A stretch of 45,538 nucleotides of DNA from an uncultured Eubacterium sp. (GCA_948579355.1 CAPAOV010000022.1:1-45538), one strand, 5' to 3'. Positions 7,389 through 16,345 are shown, numbered from the stretch's first letter. Notes: generated by a model from the letters alone, not told the origin. Program-made: numbers and translations.

Positions 7389-8819
7389 ATGCGTTTTAAG
7401 ACAAAAATCATTCTTATATGTTGTAGTAGTATTCTTCTTTCTTCTATCGCCTGCAGCGTTACCGTGTATCATATTGTAAAAAACAATTCTATCGACGCCG
7501 CCCGAAGCCGGAGTTCTCAAAATGCGGAAACGGTCATTTCTTCGGTAAAGAACAAGATAGAACAAATCGGCAGCGCTAATTCTCAAAAAATGGACAGGGT
7601 AGTGTTGGAATATATTTTTAAACAAAGACAAGATGAATTGCTTGTTTGTATTGTGGATACTTCAGATAAGGCTGCAAATTCGGCAGAAAAGCAAAATGAA
7701 GTTTTTAATGCGACTATTTTTTCACAGAACGATTTGGAAGCGCTGAATTATGAATCAGAACAAACGCCGGCTGCCTATAATTACGATTATCCAACGCTTG
7801 ATTGTGCGGATTTGTACTGGGAGGGCAGACACTTTTTAGTTTATCGAAACGCCAATGTGGCCGGCTGTACGATTTACAAACTGGAAGATATCAGTTATGT
7901 GGGGGAACGTATGAGAATGCTTGGCATTGGTCTGGCAATTGCGGTATTTGTTATTACTGCCATTGCCTGTCTCATACTCTTCCTTATTCTTGGCAAACTG
8001 CTTCAACCGCTGTCAAAACTCAACGCCGGTGCCAAACAGATTGCACAGGGAAACTACGACAACCGTATCGAGGTAGAAAAAACGGACGAAATTGGTGAAT
8101 TGAGCCAAAATTTTAATCAGATGGCCGAGGCGGTGCAATCCCGTATCGAAGAACTGAAAGATGTGGAGTGCAGACAGACATTATTTATGGGAAATTTAAC
8201 GCATGAACTAAAAACACCGATGACGGCAATTTCCGGTTATGCTAAAACCCTTTTGTCGGTAAAATTATCGGAACAGGATGCAGAAGAGGCTCTTACCTAT
8301 ATATATGAGGAAAGTTGCCGCTTAGAGAGACTTTCCAAAAAACTGATGAATCTGCTGCTGTTGGAGGAAAATGAATCCATCCAAATGACGCAAGTCCCGG
8401 CCGATATCCTCTTTCATAATGCCAGAGAAGTATGTCAACGCAGTCTTGACGAAGATGGCATTACATTAGTATGCAGAGAGAGTGGTGAGACATTTCTCGC
8501 AGATGCCGATTTGCTTTCTGAAGTGCTGATTAATCTTATTGATAATGCCAGAAAGGCGAGTAAAAGTGGAGACAACATTATTGTCACTGCTGCCGAAAAC
8601 CGAATCGTGGTGGAAGATTTTGGAAAGGGCATCCCGGAGGAAGAAAGGGATAAAATTCTAGCGCCTTTTTATATGATTGATAAGTCAAGAAGCAGGAAAA
8701 ATGGCGGTTGTGGGCTTGGGCTGGCGATTACGGCAACGATATTGAAACGGCACAACTGTCTGCTCCGGATTGAAAGCGAAGTTGGGCGGGGCACCCGCAT
8801 GATTTTACAATTTGTTTAA
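7389..8819 (+). CDS. Sensor histidine kinase (TM-sensor-TM-HAMP-HisKA-HATPase)
   Basis: A 476-residue membrane kinase. TM1 is at about 7-29, an extracytoplasmic sensor at 30-175, TM2 at about 179-202, and HAMP at about 203-256. The HisKA domain has the phospho-acceptor H272 (NLTHELKTPM). The ATP-binding domain shows N box INLIDNARKA, G1 DFGKGIP and G2 GCGLGLAIT. The ATG at 7389 follows GGAGGA (7375-7380), which sits at the 3' end of the regulator gene. The sensor domain has no family I recognise. It is the cognate kinase of the preceding regulator, and the genes downstream suggest it responds to cell-envelope or peptide stress (inference). Confidence 0.92.
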   Translation: MRFKTKIILICCSSILLSSIACSVTVYHIVKNNSIDAARSRSSQNAETVISSVKNKIEQIGSANSQKMDRVVLEYIFKQRQDELLVCIVDTSDKAANSAEKQNEVFNATIFSQNDLEALNYESEQTPAAYNYDYPTLDCADLYWEGRHFLVYRNANVAGCTIYKLEDISYVGERMRMLGIGLAIAVFVITAIACLILFLILGKLLQPLSKLNAGAKQIAQGNYDNRIEVEKTDEIGELSQNFNQMAEAVQSRIEELKDVECRQTLFMGNLTHELKTPMTAISGYAKTLLSVKLSEQDAEEALTYIYEESCRLERLSKKLMNLLLLEENESIQMTQVPADILFHNAREVCQRSLDEDGITLVCRESGETFLADADLLSEVLINLIDNARKASKSGDNIIVTAAENRIVVEDFGKGIPEEERDKILAPFYMIDKSRSRKNGGCGLGLAITATILKRHNCLLRIESEVGRGTRMILQFV

Positions 8820-8822
8820 ATA

Positions 8823-8858
8823 TTGATGAATACTTGATAAATGCGTCCATGTTACAAT
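8823..8858 (+). promoter_or_regulatory. Extended -10 promoter with tandem 11-bp-phased repeats
   Basis: TACAAT (8853-8858) is preceded by TGT, an extended -10. No good -35 exists at 17 bp. Instead two copies of TTGATRAA, at 8823-8830 and 8834-8841, are spaced exactly 11 bp apart. This resembles the direct-repeat boxes bound by PhoB/OmpR-type activators that replace a -35 element. The natural candidate binder is the response regulator at 6722 (inference). Confidence 0.55.
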
Positions 8859-8863
8859 GAATT

Positions 8864-8924
8864 CAACAAGGGCGCTTTTTGTTGTCTGATATCAGCTTCA
8901 AAATGCCGCAATATTGAAGTTTTT
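8864..8924 (+). promoter_or_regulatory. Leader hairpins ahead of the lipoprotein gene
   Basis: The expected transcript starts near 8865. It can form CAACAA/TTGTTG (8864-8869 with 8879-8884) and then CTTCAA/TTGAAG (8896-8901 with 8914-8919), followed by TTTTT. The second looks like a weak attenuator or terminator. Confidence 0.35.
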
Positions 8925-8957
8925 GAACTAAGATGTCACGAAAAAAGGAGGATTTGC

Positions 8958-10526
8958 ATGGGAGTAAAAAGAAGACAAAGATGTATGGCATGGATGATGA
9001 TGGGATTTATTGTAATAACGCTCGCCGGATGTGAGAGCAATCCGGAAAAGTCAATTGTACAAGAAAAGAACATGGACAAAATGCTGACGCAGGCAGAAAC
9101 AAAAGAGGATACAAGTTCGTATGAGCAGGTAAGGAAAGAAGTAAAAAAATATGAGACATACCAAACACAGATTAAAGATAAGAAGATGAAAGTAATGGTA
9201 GACGTAAATGCAAAAGTAGAGGTGCCGGAAGTAAATAAACTATCTGTTTATCGTGTCAGCGCCTCGAAAATCAAAGAGGATTTTTTGAACCGTGTCAAAA
9301 AAACGCTTACACCGGATATTGATTACTATGAGGGAGATAAGGCTGATGCCAGAACTAAGCCTGTAATCGCGCAGGAAATAAGTTTTTGTGAAAAAGAATT
9401 GAAGAGCGCCAAAAGAAACGATAGCGATGTGGTAGAGGAATACGAGATGCAGTTAGCTGATTTGAGAAAGGAATACAAAAATGCGCCGGATTCCGTTAAA
9501 TTAACGGATTATCCGGCGGCTGCCTCGATTCAGAAAATTTCCCAACTTGTTAAAGACAATTCTCAAAATACCTTTTATCAATGGCTGCATGAATTGCATG
9601 GCAACGGCGATGTGTTCTACGGGGTAAGCGATGCCAAAGATGGAAACTATCATGCGCTGTTTCTGCAAAACTCACCTAACTATGGAAACTGTCTGCGCTA
9701 TTCGGTAAACAAAACTGCCTATGATTCGGCGGTATATCATGCCAATGTGGAAAATGATATTTCTATGATTGTACCTGTTAAGGGGGATGAGACGCCGAAC
9801 TTTTATGACGGCGGAATAATTGAGGGAAAAGGAACAAAACAAGAAACCGATACATCGGCGAAATGTGCGGAAAACGAAAAACTGACTATTTCGGAGATAG
9901 ACGCCGAAAAAAAAGCGATGGATTTACTTGGGAAGCTCAAACTAAACGATTTTGCATGCTTTGATAAGGGAAAGTATGCGCAATTACTTTCGGCAGATGA
10001 GGCGCAGAATGTCTATCGTAATGTCTGGCACTTTTTATATTTGAGAAAGCTGGACGATGTCTTTGTCAATAATCAGGCCGGTTTTAAATATGCGGATGGC
10101 TGGCAGAGTGGAAGCTATGTAAAAAAGATGTGGGGCAGCGAGGCTATCGCCATATGCGTAAACGACAGCGGAGTTGTAAATTTCCATTATCTGTCTCCTC
10201 TCGAGATTAAGGAGACAGTAGTAGAACAAAGTAGAATCAAGTCTTTTAAAGAGGTTAAAGAAACCTTTGAGAAAATGGTGGTAATTGCCAATAAGCCGGA
10301 TTCAGAGGAGGATTTGGCGAATGGCGGTGTATCTGTAAAAGTAACCGACGTGCGCCTCGTGTATACAAGAATCAGTGAAAAAGATAGTTTTGATACAGGA
10401 CTTATCGTTCCCATATGGGATTTCGAGGGAACGATAGTGGATGAATATGGACATGAAAAAACAGGCAATATCCTTTCCATTAATGCTATTGACGGTTCTG
10501 TCATTAATCAGGAACTGGGGTATTAG
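8958..10526 (+). CDS. Secreted lipoprotein, possibly DUF6034-like
   Basis: A 522-residue protein with a lipoprotein signal: basic start, hydrophobic stretch, then TLAGC at about residue 26. The ATG at 8958 follows AAAAAAGGAGG (8941-8951). The mature N-terminus (ESNPEKSIVQEKN) and the acidic, helix-rich region that follows remind me of the clostridial DUF6034 lipoproteins; this is a recollection of family style, not a search result. The later part (about 350-520) reads like paired beta-rich domains, with YADGWQSGSYVKKMWG and IVPIWDFEGTI. It is the first gene of the cluster ahead of two permeases and an ATPase, so a cell-surface accessory or sensor for that transporter is plausible. No catalytic motif was seen. 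Confidence 0.7.
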   Translation: MGVKRRQRCMAWMMMGFIVITLAGCESNPEKSIVQEKNMDKMLTQAETKEDTSSYEQVRKEVKKYETYQTQIKDKKMKVMVDVNAKVEVPEVNKLSVYRVSASKIKEDFLNRVKKTLTPDIDYYEGDKADARTKPVIAQEISFCEKELKSAKRNDSDVVEEYEMQLADLRKEYKNAPDSVKLTDYPAAASIQKISQLVKDNSQNTFYQWLHELHGNGDVFYGVSDAKDGNYHALFLQNSPNYGNCLRYSVNKTAYDSAVYHANVENDISMIVPVKGDETPNFYDGGIIEGKGTKQETDTSAKCAENEKLTISEIDAEKKAMDLLGKLKLNDFACFDKGKYAQLLSADEAQNVYRNVWHFLYLRKLDDVFVNNQAGFKYADGWQSGSYVKKMWGSEAIAICVNDSGVVNFHYLSPLEIKETVVEQSRIKSFKEVKETFEKMVVIANKPDSEEDLANGGVSVKVTDVRLVYTRISEKDSFDTGLIVPIWDFEGTIVDEYGHEKTGNILSINAIDGSVINQELGY

Positions 10527-10602
10527 GCCGAAAAATCACGCCGATGCGCTGATTTTTCTCGTGCGGTTCTTCGCGATAAATCTCTTAGAAATGAGGATTA
10601 GT

Positions 10603-11229
10603 ATGAATAGTTTTGAGATAGATTTGAAGCGGGCCTTTTGCAGTTGGCATTTTTTGGCGGGGCTGGTGATTGAGTGCATTATCCTATTGTACTCTGGTTC
10701 TTCCTCAGAGTTGTTTCGGATGAGTGTGCCTGTGCTCCCGTCTCTTCCCTACTCGGTGGCATGGCTGGATGAGTACCAGAGTGGTTTTCTGAAATCGTAT
10801 CTGCCCAGATGCGGGCAAAACGCTTATATATGGGGAAAGTTTTTATCTTGCGGGATAAGCGGAGGAACCCTGCCTGCCATTGCCTGTCTTCTCTGTCCGC
10901 AGACGGCAGAGGGGCAGCCGTTGGAAATAGATATCTTTCTTATTTTTCTTTCCGGTATGTTTTGGGCGGTAACGGCGGCAGTTCTTGCCGCTGCCGCTAA
11001 CAGCAGATATGTCGCTTACGGAGGTTCCTTTGTCATATTTTATATGTTGATTATTTTATATGAGCGGTATTTCAAGTCATTGTACTGCCTGTATCCGGTA
11101 GAATGGTACGAGGAAAAACATATATGGGTGTTTGGCGGCGCCGGCATTATTCTGATGCTTACCGGTCTGATTTCCATTATGGGAATATTTTATTATTCGA
11201 TTCTTAGGGGGTGTATGGCGCGTGCGTAA
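10603..11229 (+). CDS. ABC-2 type permease subunit, short
   Basis: A 208-residue hydrophobic protein with about five or six membrane helices (FLAGLVIECIILLYSG; WGKFLSCGISGGTLPAIACLL; IFLIFLSGMFWAVTAAVLAAAA; GGSFVIFYMLIILYERYF; GGAGIILMLTGLISIMGIFYY). I place the start at ATG 10603, with GAGGA at 10593-10597. There is no signature motif; the permease call rests on topology and on its place directly before a second membrane protein and an ABC ATPase, as in lantibiotic- or bacitracin-type ABC-2 exporters. Its 3' end overlaps the next gene by 8 bp, implying translational coupling. Confidence 0.65.
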   Translation: MNSFEIDLKRAFCSWHFLAGLVIECIILLYSGSSSELFRMSVPVLPSLPYSVAWLDEYQSGFLKSYLPRCGQNAYIWGKFLSCGISGGTLPAIACLLCPQTAEGQPLEIDIFLIFLSGMFWAVTAAVLAAAANSRYVAYGGSFVIFYMLIILYERYFKSLYCLYPVEWYEEKHIWVFGGAGIILMLTGLISIMGIFYYSILRGCMARA

Positions 11230-12109
11230 AATAAAGCAGGCTCTGTATATTGCCAGAGAGGGATTCCGTAAATGGCATAGAAACTCAACAATTATTTTAT
11301 GCTTTCTGTTAGCCTTTATTTTCTGTTTTTTATTATCAGATAAAGTCATGCAGTTTGCACAGACGTACGATACTCATTTACAGGGATTGGAAGCCTTTAT
11401 CTGGACGTTTGGAGATTCGCAGTCGGTGCTTGCGATTTCTATTTTGCTGCTTCTGCTCTTTTCCGATATGCCGAATCTTTCTAATGAAGTTCCGTATTTT
11501 ATAGTGCGCACAGACCGGAAGACATGGATGTGTGGACAGATTTTGTATCTGGTGTCGGCAACGTTTGTTTTTCTTTTATTCATTTTTGCTGCAACTATTT
11601 TTTTGTCCGCAGGCAGAGCGTATCCGGCAAATATCTGGAGTGATACGGCAGCTATTTTGGGATATTCGGATACAGGAGAAAAACTTGCCGTTCCTGCTTT
11701 TATGAAAGTAATGGAACTGACATCCCCATATCGGTGTACGGTACATATATTTTTATTGGTGACAGGTTATGCCGTGACGATGACAAGCCTTATTCTGTTT
11801 CTGAATTTGTGCCGCGACAATGGCGGTATGATTGGCGGCGTTATTTTTAGCGTGTTCGGAGTCATAACAAATCCGGATATAATTGCAAATTGGTTTGGAA
11901 TCTCAATGGAAAGAATGCAGATTGCAAACATTTTAAGCGGCTGGATTTCCCCATTAAATCATGCTACCTATTATATGCATAATTTTGGCTATGACAATTT
12001 GCCGCGTCTGTGGCAGTCTTATATGTTTTTTATTGTTGTCAGCGCCATACTTTTTGTCGGTTCTCTTATCAAAGTGAGGAATCATTCATTCCGTTTTACC
12101 GGAACATAA
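11222..12109 (+). CDS. ABC-2 type permease subunit
   Basis: A 295-residue membrane protein with about six helices (TIILCFLLAFIFCFLLSD; LAISILLLLLF; VSATFVFLLFIFAATIFL; FLLVTGYAVTMTSLILFL; GGVIFSVFGVI; FFIVVSAILFVGSLI). A large loop after helix 3 precedes MELTSPY. It starts with GTG at 11222, overlapping the previous gene by 8 bp, with AGGGGGTG at 11206-11213 as ribosome site. The overlapping ATG at 11216 belongs to the frame of the preceding gene. With the shorter permease and the following ATPase it forms a two-permease, one-ATPase exporter layout. The substrate is unknown. Confidence 0.7.
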   Translation: MRKIKQALYIAREGFRKWHRNSTIILCFLLAFIFCFLLSDKVMQFAQTYDTHLQGLEAFIWTFGDSQSVLAISILLLLLFSDMPNLSNEVPYFIVRTDRKTWMCGQILYLVSATFVFLLFIFAATIFLSAGRAYPANIWSDTAAILGYSDTGEKLAVPAFMKVMELTSPYRCTVHIFLLVTGYAVTMTSLILFLNLCRDNGGMIGGVIFSVFGVITNPDIIANWFGISMERMQIANILSGWISPLNHATYYMHNFGYDNLPRLWQSYMFFIVVSAILFVGSLIKVRNHSFRFTGT

Positions 12110-12135
12110 AGAGTGTACGAGAGGAGGAGTTCGCC

Positions 12136-12771
12136 ATGAGCATAGAAAATCATGTCGGCGTCATAATAAAAAACGTATACAAATCATTTGGGAAAGAGCA
12201 GGTATTATCTGATGTCAGTTTTTCCATACCGCCGGGATGCATTTACGGAGTTGTCGGCAATAACGGCAGCGGAAAAACGGTACTTATGAAATGTATCTGC
12301 GGTTTTATGAAGTGTGACAGAGGGAGCATACTTGTCAATGGAAAGCGGGTAGGAAAAGAGGTAGATTTTCCCGACAGACTGGGGGTTATTATAGAGACGC
12401 CCGGTTTTATTCCCAATCTGTCCGGATATAAAAACTTAAAAATACTTGCCGGTTTAAAGGGGCGTATCGGAAAAAAGGAAATTCAGGAAACGATGAAGCG
12501 GGTCGGACTGGAAGCGGCGATGAAAAAACCGGTCGCAAAATATTCTCTGGGAATGCGGCAGCGGCTGGGAATTGCGCAGGCAATTATGGAAAATCCGGAT
12601 GTTTTGATTCTGGATGAACCGTTAAACGGCTTAGATAAGTATGGTGTGGCGGAGATACGGTCATTGCTTCACGAACTGAAAGCCGACGGCAAATCGATTC
12701 TGCTTGCCAGCCACAATGCACAGGATATTGAAGAGCTTTGCGATGATGTGCGTGATATGATGCGTGCATGA
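12136..12771 (+). CDS. ABC transporter ATP-binding protein
   Basis: A 211-residue ATPase. Walker A is GNNGSGKT, the signature is YSLGMRQRLGIAQA (the usual LSGGQ read as YSLGM, as in ABC-2/bacitracin exporters), Walker B is VLILDEP and the H-loop is LLASHNAQDIEEL. The ATG at 12136 follows GAGGAGGAG. It ends abruptly after EELCDDVRDMMRA. In another frame the DNA continues as YDACMKYRHGKREGKGE and then stops, which looks like a more normal tail, so a small frameshift near 12748-12753 may have trimmed the last residues. All ATPase motifs are intact, so it should still work. It energises the two preceding permeases. Confidence 0.88.
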   Translation: MSIENHVGVIIKNVYKSFGKEQVLSDVSFSIPPGCIYGVVGNNGSGKTVLMKCICGFMKCDRGSILVNGKRVGKEVDFPDRLGVIIETPGFIPNLSGYKNLKILAGLKGRIGKKEIQETMKRVGLEAAMKKPVAKYSLGMRQRLGIAQAIMENPDVLILDEPLNGLDKYGVAEIRSLLHELKADGKSILLASHNAQDIEELCDDVRDMMRA

Positions 12772-12811
12772 AATATCGGCATGGAAAAAGAGAGGGGAAA
12801 GGGGAATAGAA

Positions 12812-14230
12812 ATGAAAATAGATGGAAAATGGAAAAAAATAGTTGTAATCGCCTGTTTTGTGTGCTGTATGTTCTTGCGGGAGCTATCGTTTGGAACATA
12901 TGCCTGCGCTCTGGAAAGCGGAGGGGGAACCGCTCTTGCCATAGACAGCAGAAATGTTTATGAGGGGATGGCAACTTCTTATGCGAAAGGCTATGTTCCC
13001 CAAATAAGTGGAGGCAAAGCAATTGTCGTCCTCCCGCTGCTGTCGAAAAAAGAACTTAAAAATAAGCAGATGACGGCGAGTCTCCAACTGACAGAGTCGC
13101 AGACGCAGCCTTTCGTCTGCAAAAATTATGAAAAAAGCGTCTCTCTTGGTTATTATAAGACAGCAAAAAAAGGGAAAAAAACCGCATGTTATCTCGTTGC
13201 TTTCCGGCTGCCTCTGAAAGAAAGGCGTTATAACGGCAGCTATCCGCTAACGATATCAGTATCGGCAGAGGATGTTGCCGGCAATGAGATAAATCAGAGT
13301 TTTACGCTGTATGTCACTATCACAGACGGCAAAAAGACAGGTACGGATGAGAATGATAGTAAGGGGGAAGAAACAGAATCACTTTTGGCGCCGAAAGTAA
13401 TGATTGCTTCCTATCGGTTTTCAAAGAAAAAAATCATCTGTGGCCGGCGATTTCGGGCGAAACTTATCTTGTGCAATACGAGTAAGAAAGAGCGGGTGAA
13501 AAATATGCTGGTGTCCGTTGCACCCGCCGAAAATGTGGAATTGATGAGTAAGACAAACAGCGCTTTTGTAGAGTCATTGGGATGTGGGGAAACATGCGAA
13601 ATATCGTTTGATTTCCGAATTCATTCAACGGCCCCGTCGGCACAGTATAATATTGACGTCACGATGGATTATTTTGACAGTAAGGGTAAAACGTATACGC
13701 TTCAAAGCGCCGTTAAAGTATCGGCTCTTCAGAAAGCGCAAATTGAAATTGCCCCGCTTTGCGTGCCGAAACAAATTTTATTAGGTGAAACGGTGGAGCT
13801 GCAGCCGCAGGCAATGAATTTGGGGAAGGGAAAACTTTACAACGTCCGCGCTGCAGTAGAGGCGGAGGGATTATCCGCTTCCGGCTATGCTTTTATCGGA
13901 GACATGGAACCGGGAACATCGATGACTGGCTCTATGGAAATCGTTGCCGAGGGACTTACTGGAAATTCGTTGTATGGTAAAACGCAAGGTAAAGTTACTT
14001 TTTACTATGAGGATGATATGGGAAATGAGATGACGCAGGAACAGACTTTTGATACTTCCCTTTTATCTCCGGTGAGCAGGGAAGACAGTGACAAGTTAGA
14101 GGATGATACAAGACAGTGGTGGATTATTATGGGAATCATTGCTGCATTTTTCATACAGGCGTTGTTGATATTTTTTATGAAGCGGTCAAAGAAAGAGAAC
14201 ATGGGAGAGGAAGTAGGAAATGAAACATAG
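12812..14230 (+). CDS. Secreted, membrane-anchored CARDB/Ig-like surface protein
   Basis: A 472-residue protein. It has a signal peptide (about 1-33), an N-terminal beta-rich domain, an acidic linker (DENDSKGEETESLL), and at least two Ig-like repeats in the style of CARDB/COG1361 domains (for example RRFRAKLILCNTSKKERVKN and LLGETVELQPQAMNLGKGKL, both with the N-T/N-L-G-K pattern of such repeats). A C-terminal membrane helix (WWIIMGIIAAFFIQALLIFF) is followed by a basic tail. The ATG at 12812 follows AGGGGAAAGGGG. Proteins of this build often sit beside ABC/MacB-like exporters in Clostridia. It overlaps the next gene by 11 bp. Its function is unknown; it may scaffold the complex outside the cell. 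Confidence 0.7.
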   Translation: MKIDGKWKKIVVIACFVCCMFLRELSFGTYACALESGGGTALAIDSRNVYEGMATSYAKGYVPQISGGKAIVVLPLLSKKELKNKQMTASLQLTESQTQPFVCKNYEKSVSLGYYKTAKKGKKTACYLVAFRLPLKERRYNGSYPLTISVSAEDVAGNEINQSFTLYVTITDGKKTGTDENDSKGEETESLLAPKVMIASYRFSKKKIICGRRFRAKLILCNTSKKERVKNMLVSVAPAENVELMSKTNSAFVESLGCGETCEISFDFRIHSTAPSAQYNIDVTMDYFDSKGKTYTLQSAVKVSALQKAQIEIAPLCVPKQILLGETVELQPQAMNLGKGKLYNVRAAVEAEGLSASGYAFIGDMEPGTSMTGSMEIVAEGLTGNSLYGKTQGKVTFYYEDDMGNEMTQEQTFDTSLLSPVSREDSDKLEDDTRQWWIIMGIIAAFFIQALLIFFMKRSKKENMGEEVGNET

Positions 14231-15092
14231 ATTAAAAATGTATTTGCAGTTTAGAAAGCAGAGTGACGCCGTCAAAATCATGAGTCTTTTTGCATTGATT
14301 GCAGTCGTATGTCTTATCCATATTATCGTTCATTCAGGAGGAATTTACCGGTATTTGGCGTCTCCGGCGGAATATGTGCTTTCCAATCAGGGCTCAATAT
14401 CACAGAAACATATGGATGAGCTGCGGCAAAGCAAAGATGTAGCGCTTGTGAGCCGTCAAAGAGAAGTACCAATCACAATAGCTTATAAAAATTCACAGGC
14501 GGCGTTGAACTGCACTATGGTGTCAAAAAAATATTTGGACGAGAGGTTTGGCGCCTCTCTGACGGAGGGAACAAAAAAGATTTTTATGAATAAGGAAGCG
14601 TACTCCGGCTTTCGACAGACATTAACCGAAGAAAGCGGCAGGGAAACCGAATTACCGGAACCCGGGCAGATACAGGGAGAGACGGAGTTTGCTGTGCGGT
14701 ATGCCGTGGAAACGGCGTCGGATGCTTCGGATGGAGTGGAAGCCCCGTCTGTCTATAAAACCGCACAACTTATTGTAATTACAGACGAAACCTTGCAGGA
14801 GGAGGGTTTCGTCTATTCTTCATGGGAGGAAAGCAAACTCGTAAAGGAAGCCGACGGCCTGCGGGTTCGGTTTGAAAGGCATGACTTGGATGGACTTCAT
14901 ATAAGTAATTTGCAAAAGCGCAACTTTCAAATAGAAAACGAAGCATTGATAATCGAAGAAGAATATGAAATACAGATAAAGCTTTTACACATCCGCTATG
15001 GGCTGGCCGGCGTTATACTCTGTCTTGCTGCCGTATTTGCACTCAGGCAGTATGGGCTCAAATCGGAATGCAGATACGATGACAAAAAATGA
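14220..15092 (+). CDS. Membrane protein with two TM helices, FtsX/MacB-like layout
   Basis: A 290-residue protein with TM1 at about residues 20-38 (IMSLFALIAVVCLIHIIVHS), a large extracytoplasmic domain (40-255) and TM2 at about 260-280 (YGLAGVILCLAAVFALRQYG). The first part of the extracytoplasmic domain (MDELRQSKDVALVSRQREVPITI) resembles the substrate-core start of MacB/FtsX-type permeases. The usual four-helix FtsX set is not present, so this is only a partial resemblance. It is the last gene of the cluster, overlapping the CARDB-like gene by 11 bp. No terminator was found before the next promoter at 15116. Confidence 0.6.
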   Translation: MKHRLKMYLQFRKQSDAVKIMSLFALIAVVCLIHIIVHSGGIYRYLASPAEYVLSNQGSISQKHMDELRQSKDVALVSRQREVPITIAYKNSQAALNCTMVSKKYLDERFGASLTEGTKKIFMNKEAYSGFRQTLTEESGRETELPEPGQIQGETEFAVRYAVETASDASDGVEAPSVYKTAQLIVITDETLQEEGFVYSSWEESKLVKEADGLRVRFERHDLDGLHISNLQKRNFQIENEALIIEEEYEIQIKLLHIRYGLAGVILCLAAVFALRQYGLKSECRYDDKK

Positions 15093-15115
15093 CACATAAA
15101 AAAACTAGAAATAAT

Positions 15116-15144
15116 TTGACATTCAAATGCAAAAATGATAACAT
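15116..15144 (+). promoter_or_regulatory. Strong promoter of the signalling/chemosensory cluster
   Basis: A perfect TTGACA (15116-15121), a 17-bp spacer and TAACAT (15139-15144). It drives the receiver-HD-GYP gene and probably, with readthrough, the genes beyond. Confidence 0.75.
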
Positions 15145-15194
15145 TTATTGTTGAAGAAACAGTTAATTATGGGAGCAGGAGACGAGGAGGAAAT

Positions 15195-16286
15195 ATGAAT
15201 AAGCAGCAGATATTGATTGTAGATGATGAAGAAATAAATCGCGCGATTCTCAGCAGTGTCTTTGAGGAAGAATACGATGTTATCGAGGCAGCAAATGGTA
15301 AAGAAGCGGTTGAGCATATTGAGAGTGACAATAATATTGTGTTGATATTACTGGACGTCATAATGCCTGTTCTAGATGGCTTTGGAGTTTTGGAGTACAT
15401 GAATCAACATGATTTGCTATCTAAGATACCTGTCATTTTGATTACCAGCGAAACGGTTCAGGACAGTGAAGACCGCGCATATTCTTACAGTGTGGCAGAC
15501 GTTATGCATAAACCTTTCTATCCGAATATTGTCAAACGGAGAAGTAAAAATATTATTGAACTGTACCAAAGCAGACATAATATGGAAGTTCGTCTGAAAG
15601 AACAGGAAGAAGCAATCCGCAAGCAGGAGAAGAAACTGCGCGCCGATAATGAATTTATGATTGGGGCATTGAGTTCCGTTGTTGAATTCCGGAGTTCCGA
15701 GACGGGAGAACATATACGACGTATCAAATATTTTACGAGGATTTTGCTGAAGTACTTAATGAGATACTTCCCGAAATACGGACTTACGGAAGAGCAGGTC
15801 GCAGAGATTTCCAGAGCGGCAGCGTTACACGATATTGGTAAGATTGGAATTCCGGATTCTATTTTGCTCAAACCGGGGAAATTGACGCCGGAAGAATTTG
15901 AAACGATGAAGACTCATACGACGATAGGCTGTGATTTGCTGGAGCGGTTCCGCAAAGACGAAGATGTGGAAGTGAGCGAATTTTACCGCTATTGTTATGA
16001 GATTTGCCGGCATCACCATGAGAGATGGGATGGCAACGGATATCCTGACCATCTCGTGGGGGATGAGATACCGATAAGTGCACAGATTGTTGCTGTCGCA
16101 GATGTTTATGATGCTTTGGTTAGTCCGAGAGTTTATAAGAGCGCCTATGCAAACAATATAGCATATGATATGATTATGAAAGGCGAGTGCGGACAGTTCG
16201 CACCGGACATACTGGAGTGCTTTGCATTGGCAAAGGTAGACTTCTTTAACATTGTGGAAGTAATAAAAGTGTTTGATTTTTCATAA
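15195..16286 (+). CDS. Response regulator with active-looking HD-GYP output domain
   Basis: A 363-residue RpfG-like protein. The receiver (about 1-125) has D10-D11 and phospho-acceptor D54 (ILLDVIMPVLDG). A coiled coil links it to an HD-GYP domain with all catalytic markers: GEHIRR, LHDIGKIGIPDSILLKPGKLT, HHHERWDGNGYP and VADVYDAL. Cyclic-di-GMP hydrolysis is therefore expected. The ATG at 15195 follows GAGGAGGA (15184-15191). It is separated from the following kinase gene by a terminator-like hairpin at 16305-16345. Its receiver resembles that of the regulator at 17801 (both ILIVDDxEINRAIL), suggesting a duplicated pair served by one kinase (inference). Confidence 0.92.
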   Translation: MNKQQILIVDDEEINRAILSSVFEEEYDVIEAANGKEAVEHIESDNNIVLILLDVIMPVLDGFGVLEYMNQHDLLSKIPVILITSETVQDSEDRAYSYSVADVMHKPFYPNIVKRRSKNIIELYQSRHNMEVRLKEQEEAIRKQEKKLRADNEFMIGALSSVVEFRSSETGEHIRRIKYFTRILLKYLMRYFPKYGLTEEQVAEISRAAALHDIGKIGIPDSILLKPGKLTPEEFETMKTHTTIGCDLLERFRKDEDVEVSEFYRYCYEICRHHHERWDGNGYPDHLVGDEIPISAQIVAVADVYDALVSPRVYKSAYANNIAYDMIMKGECGQFAPDILECFALAKVDFFNIVEVIKVFDFS

Positions 16287-16304
16287 TGTTAGTTAGAGGA
16301 CAAC

Positions 16305-16345
16305 AGGCAGTAAAAAAATGACAAGCTTTTTTGCTGCCTTTCTTT
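16305..16345 (+). terminator. Intercistronic terminator or attenuator
   Basis: A 13-bp stem, AGGCAGTAAAAAA (16305-16317) with TTTTTTGCTGCCT (16327-16339), containing one T·G wobble, is followed by TTCTTT. It lies between the HD-GYP regulator and the kinase and could set their expression ratio. Confidence 0.7.
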
